Assembly: GCF_902832885.1 (NCBI RefSeq)
Contig: NZ_CADFDK010000009.1
Location: 186,001-250,000, forward strand
Direction: 5' to 3'
DNA length: 64,000 nt
Source: Burkholderia seminalis DSM 23518
Lineage (GTDB): Bacteria > Pseudomonadota > Gammaproteobacteria > Burkholderiales > Burkholderiaceae
Numbering within the stretch: the first letter of the stretch is position 1; every line of letters starts with the position of its first letter. The notes under the pieces are model-generated. The model ran no database searches, was not told the origin of the DNA, and was given only the letters and a program-made list of their open reading frames with translations. Below, one piece after another: positions 44,180 through 52,898 of the stretch. Both the position numbers and the translations under genes were made by a program.

Positions 44180-45679
44180 TTAAGGGCCGACGCTCTCGGC
44201 GCGCGGCGGGGCCGCGGCCGCGACGTCGGACGGCGCGGCGCCGTCCCAGCCGCCGCCGAGCGCCTTCGCGAGAAACACGACGAGCGCCGCGCGCTGGCCC
44301 TGGATCTGCACGGCCTGGCGCTCGCTCGTCAGGAGTTGCTGCTGGGCCGTCAGCACGTCGATGAACGGCGTCAGGCCGCCCGCGTAGCGGTCCTGCGCGA
44401 GCGACACGAGCTTGCGCGCGTCGTCGACGGCCGCCGATGCCTGCTGCGCGGCGTCGGCGAGCACCGACAGGCCCGTGACCGCATTTTGCACCTCCTGGAA
44501 CGCGGTGAGCACGGTTTGCCGGTAGCTGGCCTGCGCGGCGACGTAGCCGGCCTGCGCGAAATCGACGCCGGCCTTCAGCCTGCCGCCTTCGAACAGCGGC
44601 TGGCTGAGCGACCCGCCGACCGACCACAGCAGCGCCGGCACGGTGAACAGGCCCGCGAACCGCGTCGCGTCCCAGCCGATGTCCGGCGACAGCGTGATGC
44701 GCGGGAAATACGCGGCGCGCGCGACGCCGATCTGCGCGTTCGCGGCGGCCATCGCGCGCTCGGCCGACGCGACGTCGGGCCGCCGCTGCAGCAGGTCGCT
44801 CGGCATGCCGGTCGGCAGCGCGGGCGCGTTGATCGGCACCACGCGCGGGGGCAGCGAGAAGGCGGGGGCCGGCGTGCCGACCAGCGTCGCGATCGCGGTT
44901 TCGACCTGCGCGCGCTGCTGGATCAGCAACTGCGCCTGCGTGCGCGTCGCGTCGAGCTGCGCGCGCTGCTGCAGCAGATCGAGACCCGACACCGCGCCGA
45001 GGTCGTGGCGCGCGCTCACGTAGTCGAGCGCCTTCTGCTGCAGGTCGATCGACCGCTTGACGACGTCGATCTCGGTATCGAGCTCGCGCAGCGCGAAATA
45101 GCTCGACGCAAGATCGGCGCTCAGCACGAGGCGCGCGTTCGCGAAATCGTCGCGCGCCTGCTCGGTGGTCGCCTGCGCCGATTCGACGCTGCGCCGCACG
45201 CGACCGAACAGGTCGAGTTCGTAGCTGACGGCCGCGCCGACCTGGACGTCGTTCTGCACGGTCGACATGCTTTGCGTCGCGTAGTTGGTCTGCGGCCGGT
45301 CGGCGGAGATCTTGAAGCGCTGGCCGCTCGCGGTCAGGCCGACGGCCGGATACTGGGCCGACGCGACCGACGCGAGCGTCGCTTTCGCCTGGTCGTAGCG
45401 CGCGGCCACGGCCTTCAGGTTCTGGTTGTTGCGCAGCGCGTCGGTTTCGAGTGCGTCGAGTTGCGGATCGCCGAACGCGGTCCACCACGCGGGGTCGAGC
45501 GGCGCGCGGGCCGGCGCGGCCGGGTGCCAGTACGCGTCGGCCGGGTCGAGCCGCCATGCGGCCGGCGTGTCGACGGCCGGGCGCTGGTAGTCGGGGCCGA
45601 CCGTGCAGCCGGCGAGGACGGTTGCCGCCGCGACGGCGGCGAGCGCCGCGGGCCGCATGCGTGCGCGCAACGCGATCAC
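44180..45679 (-). CDS. RND efflux outer-membrane factor lipoprotein (OprM/NodT family)
   Basis: A 499-residue OprM-like channel. After the signal ending AATVLAGCTVGPDYQRPAVD (lipobox Cys) come the paired outer_efflux repeats with LDALETDALRNNQNLKAVAARY and LFEGGRLKAGVDFAQAGY. The GTG start at 45679 overlaps the adaptor stop by 4 bp (GTGA). It is the third gene of the RND operon and forms the exit duct for the pump encoded upstream. Confidence 0.93.
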   Translation of the reverse strand: MIALRARMRPAALAAVAAATVLAGCTVGPDYQRPAVDTPAAWRLDPADAYWHPAAPARAPLDPAWWTAFGDPQLDALETDALRNNQNLKAVAARYDQAKATLASVASAQYPAVGLTASGQRFKISADRPQTNYATQSMSTVQNDVQVGAAVSYELDLFGRVRRSVESAQATTEQARDDFANARLVLSADLASSYFALRELDTEIDVVKRSIDLQQKALDYVSARHDLGAVSGLDLLQQRAQLDATRTQAQLLIQQRAQVETAIATLVGTPAPAFSLPPRVVPINAPALPTGMPSDLLQRRPDVASAERAMAAANAQIGVARAAYFPRITLSPDIGWDATRFAGLFTVPALLWSVGGSLSQPLFEGGRLKAGVDFAQAGYVAAQASYRQTVLTAFQEVQNAVTGLSVLADAAQQASAAVDDARKLVSLAQDRYAGGLTPFIDVLTAQQQLLTSERQAVQIQGQRAALVVFLAKALGGGWDGAAPSDVAAAAPPRAESVGP

Positions 45680-46905
45680 GACTTTGCTCCCGCGACGGAA
45701 GAAGCGGGCTGCGCGGCCGGCGCCTGCACGACGACCTTGTCGCCGTTCGCGAGCGCGTCGCTCGGGTTCGCGACGAGGCGGTCGTTCGGCGTGAGCGGGC
45801 CGTCGACCTCGAGCGTCTGGCCGATCGTGCGCACGACCGTCACCTGCTTCAGGTGGACCTGGCCGTTCGCATCGACGGTCGCGACCGTCGGGCCTTCGCC
45901 GCGGAACAGCAGCGTATTGGCCGGCACCTGCAGGCGGCCGATCGGCGTCATCGGCAGCGTGGCCTGCACGTACGCGCCGGGCAGCAGCCGCCCGTCGGGG
46001 TTCGGCAGCGTGATCTCGATCTGCAGCGAGCGCGTCGCGACGTCGATCGCCTCGGACGTGCGCGTGATCGTGCCGTCGAAGGTCCGGCCCGGCAGCTCGG
46101 CCTGCGCGACGCTCACGTGCTGGCCGACCTTCACCTGCTGCGCGTAGGCCTGCGGCACCTGGACGTACAGGCGCAGCCGGTCGGCCTGCACGACCGTGAA
46201 CAGCGCACGGCCCGCGTTGCCGGAACTGACGAGATCGCCGACGTCGACGTTGCGCTGCGTGACGATCCCGTCGATCGGCGCGGCGATCCGCTGGAAACCC
46301 TTCAGCTCGGTGAGCCGGCGCATGTTCGCATCGGCCGCGGCGAGGTTCGCGGTGCCCTGGTTGAACGCGCCTTGCCGGTCGTCGAGTTCCTGCTGCGACA
46401 CGGCATCGCGCTGGCGCAGCTGCTGCGCGCGGTCGAACGACGTCTTCGCGAGCGCGAGCGCGGCCTGCGCCTGCTGGCGTTGCGCGGTGGCCTGCGCGAG
46501 TTCCTGGTTCAACTCGGGCGTGTCGAGTTCGGCGAGCGTTTGCCCCTGCTTCACGTGCGTGCCGATGTCGGCCTGCCAGCGCAGCACGTAGCCGCTCGCT
46601 CGCGCATAGATCGGTGCCTCGACGAAGCCGCGCAGCGTGCCGGGCAGCGTCAGCTTGCCGCCGGTGGCCGCGTCGACCGGGTGCACGACGGTCACGTACT
46701 GGCGCGTGTTCTGCTCGGCGACAGCGTCGAGCCGGTGGCCGTTCAGCACGTTGACGACGATCGTCCGCGCGGCGCCGGCGGCCAGCAGCACGCCGATCAC
46801 GATCAGGACGATGCGCCCGCGCCGCGACACCGACGTGCGCGTCGGCAGATGCATGCCGTGTTCGTCCACCTGGATGCCGACGGCGCTGTGATGTTTCTCT
46901 TCCAT
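45676..46905 (-). CDS. RND efflux periplasmic adaptor (membrane fusion protein)
   Basis: A 409-residue adaptor. Starting from ATG 46905 there is an N-terminal membrane helix (RIVLIVIGVLLAAGAARTIVV), the first half-lipoyl motif (APIYARASGYVLRWQADIGTHVKQGQTLAELDTPEL), a helical hairpin (about 120-190), the second half (RIAAPIDGIVTQRNVDVGDLV) and the beta-barrel. It connects the pump to the outer-membrane factor. No lipobox is seen, so the adaptor is anchored by its N-terminal helix. The start is chosen by position of the helix; an upstream in-frame ATG at 46986 would overlap the pump gene end. Confidence 0.93.
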   Translation of the reverse strand: MEEKHHSAVGIQVDEHGMHLPTRTSVSRRGRIVLIVIGVLLAAGAARTIVVNVLNGHRLDAVAEQNTRQYVTVVHPVDAATGGKLTLPGTLRGFVEAPIYARASGYVLRWQADIGTHVKQGQTLAELDTPELNQELAQATAQRQQAQAALALAKTSFDRAQQLRQRDAVSQQELDDRQGAFNQGTANLAAADANMRRLTELKGFQRIAAPIDGIVTQRNVDVGDLVSSGNAGRALFTVVQADRLRLYVQVPQAYAQQVKVGQHVSVAQAELPGRTFDGTITRTSEAIDVATRSLQIEITLPNPDGRLLPGAYVQATLPMTPIGRLQVPANTLLFRGEGPTVATVDANGQVHLKQVTVVRTIGQTLEVDGPLTPNDRLVANPSDALANGDKVVVQAPAAQPASSVAGAKS

Positions 46906-46942
46906 GAATTCAACCAATTCAACCGGGTAGGGGGGACGAAAG

Positions 46943-49900
46943 TCAGTGTCCGGCCTGACGCGCACGGCGGCGGGCCAGCCGCGCATGCACGCCGCCGAAC
47001 ACGAGCGGCACGAACAGCAACGTCGAAACGGTCGCGAACAGCAGTCCGCCGATCACCGCGCGGCCGAGCGGCGCGTTCTGCTCGGCGCCTTCGCCGAGAC
47101 CGAGCGCCATCGGCACCATCCCGATGATCATCGCGAGCGCCGTCATCAGCACCGGCCGGATCCGCGTCGCGCCGGCCTCCAGCGCGGCCGTGAGCGGCGG
47201 CGCGCCGGCCGCGAGGCGCTGGCGCGCGAACGACACGACCAGGATGCTGTTCGCGGTCGCGACGCCGACCGTCATGATCGCGCCGGTCAGCGCGGGCACG
47301 CTCAGGTGCGTGCCGGTGATGAACAGCATCCACGCGATGCCGGCGAGCGCGGCCGGCATCGCGCTGATGATGATCAGCGGGTCGAGCCACGACTGGAAGT
47401 TGACGACGATCAGCAGGTAGACGAGCACGATCGCCATCGCGACGCCCGCGCCGAGGCCGAGATACGACGTGCGCATCGTCTCGATCTGGCCGCGCATCGT
47501 CAGGTCGGTGCCGCGCGGCAGCGTCGCGCGCGCATCCGCCACGATGCGGTCGATCTCGCCCGCGACCGCGCCGAGGTCGCGGCCCTCGACGCTCACGTAC
47601 ACGTCGATCGCGGGGCGGATGTTGTAGTGCGTGATCACGGCCGGGTTCGCGGTGCTGCGCACCTGCACGAGGTTGCCGAGCAGCTGCAGCGGCGTGCCCG
47701 TGCGGCCGCTCGCCGAGATCGGCGTGCCGAGCAGGTCGTCGACCGACGAGATGCTGTATTGCGGGGTCTGGATCTGCAGCGGGTACTGCACGCCGGTGCG
47801 CGGGTTGATCCAGAACGACGGCGTCGTCTGCGAACTGCCGGACAACGAGATCAGCATGTTCTGCGCGACGTTCTGCGCGGAGAGGTTGAGCTGCTGCATG
47901 CGCGTACGATCCATGTCGGCCAGCAGGGTCGGTTCGTCGTTGCGTTGCAGCACGTGCACGTCGACGGCGCCGGGGATTTGCCTGAACTTTTTCATCAGGC
48001 TGCTCGCGATGGTCATGTTACTCGCGAGATCGTTGCCGAGCACCTGCACGTCGATCGCGGCCGGCTGACCGAAGTTGAGGATCTGCGTGATGATGTCCGA
48101 CGGCTGGAAGAAGAACTCGACGCCCGGGAAGCGCTGGGGCAGCAGCGTGCGCAGCGTCTGCACGTAGTGCTGGGTCGCGCGGTGGCCCGGTTTCAGCGCG
48201 ATCAGCAGCTCGCCGTCGAGCGTACCGATCGTGCCGGCGTTGCTGTACGACAGGTTGATGCCGCTCACCGGCAGGCCGAGGTTGTCGACGATTGCGCCGA
48301 GCTCGTCGGCCGGCACGGTTTCGCGGATCACGCGCTCGACCTGGTCGGCGAGGCGCGCGGTTTCCTCGATCCGGTAGCCGGTCGGCGCGCGCATGTGCAG
48401 GCGGATGTTGCCGGAATCGGCGTTCGGGAAGAAGTCGCGCCCGAGCACGAAAACCAGGCCCGTCGACAGCACGCAGAAGCCGAGGAAGCACATCGCGTAG
48501 AAGCGGCGGCGCACCAGCAGGATGCTCAGCAGCACGATGTACCACGCACGCAGCCGCTCGAACGCGCGGTTGAACGCGTGATGGATGCGCGCGAAGCGCG
48601 ACGTCGAATGGTCGGGGCCGGTGCCCGCCTGCTGCGGGCGGAACAGCAGCATCGCGAGCGTCGGCACCAGCGTGCGCGACAGCACGTACGACGCGAGCAT
48701 CGCGAACACGACGGCTTCGGCGAGCGGCACGAACAGGAAGCGCGCGACGCCCGTCAGGAAGAACATCGGCACGAACACGATGCAGATGCACAGCGTCGAC
48801 ACGAACGCGGGCACCGCGATCTCGCCCGCGCCTTCGAGGATCGCGTCGTGCAGGTTGGTGCCGAGATGCAGGTGCCGCTCGATGTTCTCGATCGTGACGG
48901 TCGCGTCGTCGACGAGAATGCCGACCGCGAGCGCGAGCCCGCCGAGCGTCATGATGTTGATGGTCTCGCCGAGCGCGGACAGCGCGATCAGCGACGTGAA
49001 GATCGACAGCGGGATCGAGATCGCGATGATCAGCGTGCTGCGCCAGTTGCCGAGGAACAGCAGGATCATCATTGCGGTCAGCACGGCGGCGATCAGTGCC
49101 TCGTGGATCACGCCCTGGACGGCCGCGTTGACGAACACCGACTGGTCGAACAACGGCGTGATCGTGAGCCCTTCGGGCAGCGTCGGGATCACCTTCGGCA
49201 GCAGCGCCTTCAGGTCCGACACGACCTTCAGCGTGGACGCGTCGCCGCTTTTCAGGATCGAGATGAGCACGCCGCGCTGGCCGTTCTGCCGCACGACGTT
49301 GGTCTGCGGCGCGAAGCCGTCGCGCACCGCCGCGACCTCGCGCAGGTAGGTCGTCGCGCCGTTGACGGTCTGGATCGGCAGGTTGCTGATGTCGGCGACG
49401 GTGTCGGCCGACGCGTTCGTGTCGATCCGGTATTCGGTCGGGCCCATCTTCGCGGTGCCGGTCGGCAGCACGAGATTCTGCGCGTTCACCGCGTTGACGA
49501 TGTCGGCCGGCGTCAGGCCTTTCGCCTGCAGCGCCTGCGGATCGAGGTCGATCGCGACCACGCGCGTGCGGCCGCCGTACGGGAACGGGATCTGCACGCC
49601 GGGCACCGTGATCAGCTGCGGGCGCAGGAAGTTGAGCGCGATGTCGGCGAGCGACTGTTCGCTGAGCGTCTTGCTCGACAGCCCGAGCTGGATCACCGGG
49701 ATGCTCGACGCCGAATAGGTGATCACGAGCGGCGGCGTCGCCCCCTGCGGCATCTGCCGCACGATCGCCTGCGCGGAGGACACCGTCTGCGCGATCGCCG
49801 TCTGCACGTTGGCGCCTGGCTGCAGGAACACCTTCACGACGGCGATGCCGGGCAGCGACGTCGATTCGACGTGCTGGATGTTGTTGACGGTCGTCGTCAG

Positions 49901-50110
49901 GATCCGTTCATGGACGGACGTGATCCGGTTGGTCATCTCCGTCGCGGAGAAGCCGCTGTAATTCCAGATGACGCTGATCACGGGGATGTTGATCGCGGGC
50001 AGCACGTCGACCGGTGTGCGCATCAGCGCCAGCGGGGTGGCCAGCACGATCATGATGGCCATGACGATGAACGTGTAGGGGCGCCTGAGCGCGAGATTGA
50101 CGATCCACAT
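46943..50110 (-). CDS. RND-family efflux pump permease
   Basis: A 1055-residue inner-membrane pump of the HAE1/AcrB-like type with 12 transmembrane helices and two large periplasmic loops. The start MWIVNLALRRPYTFIVMAIMIVL and the TM4 charged motif GILVDDATVTIENIERHLHLG, with two adjacent Asp for proton relay, are typical. It would exchange protons for drugs, solvents or other amphiphiles. It is the promoter-proximal gene of a five-gene operon (pump, adaptor, outer-membrane factor, response regulator, sensor kinase), all leftward with overlaps or short gaps. Substrate not predictable. Confidence 0.95.
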   Translation of the reverse strand: MWIVNLALRRPYTFIVMAIMIVLATPLALMRTPVDVLPAINIPVISVIWNYSGFSATEMTNRITSVHERILTTTVNNIQHVESTSLPGIAVVKVFLQPGANVQTAIAQTVSSAQAIVRQMPQGATPPLVITYSASSIPVIQLGLSSKTLSEQSLADIALNFLRPQLITVPGVQIPFPYGGRTRVVAIDLDPQALQAKGLTPADIVNAVNAQNLVLPTGTAKMGPTEYRIDTNASADTVADISNLPIQTVNGATTYLREVAAVRDGFAPQTNVVRQNGQRGVLISILKSGDASTLKVVSDLKALLPKVIPTLPEGLTITPLFDQSVFVNAAVQGVIHEALIAAVLTAMMILLFLGNWRSTLIIAISIPLSIFTSLIALSALGETINIMTLGGLALAVGILVDDATVTIENIERHLHLGTNLHDAILEGAGEIAVPAFVSTLCICIVFVPMFFLTGVARFLFVPLAEAVVFAMLASYVLSRTLVPTLAMLLFRPQQAGTGPDHSTSRFARIHHAFNRAFERLRAWYIVLLSILLVRRRFYAMCFLGFCVLSTGLVFVLGRDFFPNADSGNIRLHMRAPTGYRIEETARLADQVERVIRETVPADELGAIVDNLGLPVSGINLSYSNAGTIGTLDGELLIALKPGHRATQHYVQTLRTLLPQRFPGVEFFFQPSDIITQILNFGQPAAIDVQVLGNDLASNMTIASSLMKKFRQIPGAVDVHVLQRNDEPTLLADMDRTRMQQLNLSAQNVAQNMLISLSGSSQTTPSFWINPRTGVQYPLQIQTPQYSISSVDDLLGTPISASGRTGTPLQLLGNLVQVRSTANPAVITHYNIRPAIDVYVSVEGRDLGAVAGEIDRIVADARATLPRGTDLTMRGQIETMRTSYLGLGAGVAMAIVLVYLLIVVNFQSWLDPLIIISAMPAALAGIAWMLFITGTHLSVPALTGAIMTVGVATANSILVVSFARQRLAAGAPPLTAALEAGATRIRPVLMTALAMIIGMVPMALGLGEGAEQNAPLGRAVIGGLLFATVSTLLFVPLVFGGVHARLARRRARQAGH

Positions 50111-50296
50111 GGAGGCGGCGGGACAGGCGGTGATCAGGCGTCGGTGAAGGGAACCCGAATGATAGGCGTCGGCGTGGAACGGGTTACTGTCGCGAAACTG
50201 GCGGAACTGTCAGGTTGGGGCGGGCGGGTGGTCGGCCGATTCCGCAGACGGAAGGCATGCGTCGCGATGGCGGCGGTTTCGCCGATCGTGCCGCGT

Positions 50297-51040
50297 TCAC
50301 AGCTGCTCCATCCCGAAGCGCGCGAGCGCGCGCAGATCGACGACCTCGATCTGGTTGTACGCGAGCCGCAACGCGCCGAGCTTCTCGAGCTGCTGCAGCG
50401 CCTGGTTGATCCGTTGCCGCGACACGCCGACGAGCATCCCCAGTTCCTCCTGCGAGATCGACAGCGACGGGCCGGTGTCCGGATACAGGTCGGGGTTGAA
50501 CAGCTGCGCGAGCGCCTGCGCGACGCGCGCGTCGACGTCGAGCAGCCGGCTGTTCTGGATCGACGCGATGAATTCGCCCATCCGGTTGTTCAGCTGATGA
50601 ATCACGAAGCGCGTGAACGGCAGGCTGGTATCGAGCAGCGCGTGGAAGGTGTCGACCGGCACGAACAGCACGGTCGAGCGCTGGATCGCGACGACCTCGT
50701 ACTTGCGCAGCTCGCGCTTGATCACGCTGCCTTCGCCGAACCAGCCGCCCGACGGCACGCCGGAAAACGTGCAGCCGCGCCCCGACACGTTGAAGATCGC
50801 GAGCTTCAGCAGCCCCTGGTGCACGCCGATCCAGTATTCGGACGGCGCGAGCCGGTGCGCGATCACGTCGCCGGCCTCGCATTGCTCGACGTGCGACTGC
50901 GCGAGCACGAGCGCCTGGTGCTCGGGCGCGAGCGTGCGGAACCACGCACACTGGCCGAACAGCGTCGCCAGGGCGGGCAGCGGGCCCGGTTCGGGAAGCG
51001 GGTCGGCCGCGTCGGGCGGCGCTACGGGGTGATCGTGCAT
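50297..51040 (-). CDS. Crp/Fnr-family transcriptional regulator
   Basis: A 247-residue regulator. An N-terminal cNMP-binding-like beta-barrel (about 30-150, with GVPSGGWFGEGSVIKRE) and a C-terminal winged helix (LSISQEELGMLVGVSRQRINQALQQLEKLGAL, about 190-225). No cysteine cluster suitable for an FNR iron-sulfur centre is seen, so it is not an oxygen-sensing FNR. It is divergent from the acyl-CoA synthetase gene with a CRP-spaced palindrome between, and probably regulates it. Confidence 0.9.
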   Translation of the reverse strand: MHDHPVAPPDAADPLPEPGPLPALATLFGQCAWFRTLAPEHQALVLAQSHVEQCEAGDVIAHRLAPSEYWIGVHQGLLKLAIFNVSGRGCTFSGVPSGGWFGEGSVIKRELRKYEVVAIQRSTVLFVPVDTFHALLDTSLPFTRFVIHQLNNRMGEFIASIQNSRLLDVDARVAQALAQLFNPDLYPDTGPSLSISQEELGMLVGVSRQRINQALQQLEKLGALRLAYNQIEVVDLRALARFGMEQL

Positions 51041-51089
51041 GGGTGCGGGTTTGCGAGGATAGGGATAACGCGCAGCGCTCGAAAGGCAC

Positions 51090-51109
51090 TCTGTCGTTTC
51101 GATGACAGA
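51090..51109. promoter_or_regulatory. Crp/Fnr-type palindrome between regulator and acyl-CoA synthetase
   Basis: TCTGTC, 8-bp spacer, GACAGA, overlapping TGTCG-N6-TGACA, the 5-6-5 spacing of the Crp/Fnr superfamily. It sits 50 bp before the regulator start and 100 bp before the acyl-CoA synthetase start, where it could serve both promoters. Confidence 0.55.
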
Positions 51110-51208
51110 CGGCTCACAATAACGCCCGTTAGGCTGTCGGCAATTGAACCACATCAAAACGATCCGGGGTGCATGCACGCCGGTCGGCAGAATACGGGAG
51201 ACAGGATC

Positions 51209-52861
51209 ATGACGCAGATGTTCGAGGCCGGACTCGGCCGCCGCGACGCCAATTACGTGCCGCTCACCCCGATCGACTTCCTGGTCCGGACGGCCGAAGT
51301 CTACGGCGAGCGCGCGGCGATCGTGCACGGCGACGTGCGGCGCACGTGGGGCGAGACCTACACGCGTGCGAAGCAACTCGCGAGCGCGCTTGCGCGGGCC
51401 GGCGTCGAGCGCGGCGACACGGTCGCGGCGATGCTGCCGAACATCCCGGCGATGGTCGAGGCGCACTTTGGCGTGCCGATGGCCGGCGCGGTGCTCAACA
51501 CGATCAACACGCGCCTCGACGTGCCGTCGGTGCTGTTCATGCTTCGTCACGGCGAGGCGAAGGTGCTGATCGTCGACACCGAGTACGCGGAGTTCGCGCA
51601 TCGCGCGGCGCTCGAGGTGCCGGGCCTGAAGATCGTCAGCGTGGCCGACGCGATGCCGGCCGATCCCGAGCGGTTCGCGGGCGCGACCGACTACGAGGCG
51701 TTCGTGGCCGGCGGCGATGCCGACTACGCGTGGACGCCGCCCGCCGACGAGTGGGACGCGATCGCGCTGAACTACACGTCCGGCACGACCGGCGACCCGA
51801 AGGGCGTCGTCTACCATCACCGCGGCGCGTATCTCGCGGCGGTCAGCAACCTCCTCGAATGGGACATGCCGAAGCACGCGGTGTATCTGTGGACGCTGCC
51901 GATGTTCCACTGCAACGGCTGGTGCTTCCCGTGGGCGGTCGCCGCGCGCGCGGGCGTGAACGTGTGCCTGCGCAGGTTCGACGCGAAGACCGTGTTCGAC
52001 CTGATCCGCCGCGAGCGCGTCACGCATTACTGCGGCGCGCCGATCGTGCAGAGCGCGATCGCGAACGCGCCGGCGGAATTCCGCGCCGGAATCGACCACA
52101 CGGTGCACGCGATGGTCGCGGGTGCGGCGCCCGCGCCGGCCGTGATCGCGAAGATGAAGGAGATCGGCTTCGACCTGCTGCACGTGTACGGGCTGACCGA
52201 GGTCTACGGCCCGGCGACCGTCTGCGCGAAGCAGGCGCACTGGGACGAGCTGCCCGACGAGGACCGCGCCCGGCTCAATGCGCGCCAGGGCGTGCGCTAC
52301 CACCTCGAGGCGGGCGCGACGGTGCTCGATCCCGACACGATGACGCCGGTGCCGGCCGACGGCGAGACGCTCGGCGAGATCATGTTCCGCGGCAACATCT
52401 GCATGAAGGGCTACCTGAAGAACCCGAAGGCGACCGACGAGGCGTTCCACGGCGGCTGGTTCCATACGGGCGATCTCGCGGTGCTGATGCCGGACGGTTA
52501 TATCCGGATCAAGGATCGCAAGAAGGACATCATCATCTCGGGCGGCGAGAACATCTCGAGCATCGAGGTCGAGGACGCGCTGTACCGCCATCCGGCCGTC
52601 GCCGTCGCGGCGGTCGTCGCGATGCCCGACCCGAAATGGGGCGAGGTGCCGTGCGCGTTCGTCGAGCTGCGCGAAGGCGCGAGCGCCACCGAGGCGGAGA
52701 TCGTCGCGCATTGCCGGCAACTGCTGGCGGGCTTCAAGGTGCCGAAGGCCGTGCGCTTCGGCGAGCTGCCGAAGACGTCGACCGGCAAGATCCAGAAGTT
52801 CCAGCTGCGCAACGCGGTCGGCTCGGACAAGGCGATCGACCTGGCGGGCGACAAGAAGTAG
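51209..52861 (+). CDS. Acyl-CoA synthetase (AMP-binding enzyme)
   Basis: A 550-residue ANL-superfamily ligase. P-loop-like motif NYTSGTTGDPKGVVYHHRGAY (about 190-210), YGLTEVYGPAT, HTGDLAVLMPDGYIRIKDRKKDIIISGGENIS with the conserved Asp and Arg, and a C-terminal catalytic Lys in PKTSTGKIQKFQLR. It activates a carboxylic acid to its CoA ester with ATP. It is most like medium-chain or short-chain acyl-CoA synthetases. In other aldoxime/nitrile gene clusters an acyl-CoA synthetase completes the pathway; here it is about 10 kb away, so a link is speculative. Divergent from the Crp/Fnr-type regulator. Confidence 0.92.
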   Translation: MTQMFEAGLGRRDANYVPLTPIDFLVRTAEVYGERAAIVHGDVRRTWGETYTRAKQLASALARAGVERGDTVAAMLPNIPAMVEAHFGVPMAGAVLNTINTRLDVPSVLFMLRHGEAKVLIVDTEYAEFAHRAALEVPGLKIVSVADAMPADPERFAGATDYEAFVAGGDADYAWTPPADEWDAIALNYTSGTTGDPKGVVYHHRGAYLAAVSNLLEWDMPKHAVYLWTLPMFHCNGWCFPWAVAARAGVNVCLRRFDAKTVFDLIRRERVTHYCGAPIVQSAIANAPAEFRAGIDHTVHAMVAGAAPAPAVIAKMKEIGFDLLHVYGLTEVYGPATVCAKQAHWDELPDEDRARLNARQGVRYHLEAGATVLDPDTMTPVPADGETLGEIMFRGNICMKGYLKNPKATDEAFHGGWFHTGDLAVLMPDGYIRIKDRKKDIIISGGENISSIEVEDALYRHPAVAVAAVVAMPDPKWGEVPCAFVELREGASATEAEIVAHCRQLLAGFKVPKAVRFGELPKTSTGKIQKFQLRNAVGSDKAIDLAGDKK

Positions 52862-52898
52862 GCGCGGCGCCGGGCCCCGGCCGATCATCCGGCGTCCG

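Noticed and set aside
46946-51208. Very long open frame opposite the RND pump
   Set aside because: It is antisense to a clear RND permease and is Arg/His/Asp-rich low-complexity sequence, as expected for a GC-rich shadow frame. Only its end (from 51209) is a real gene.
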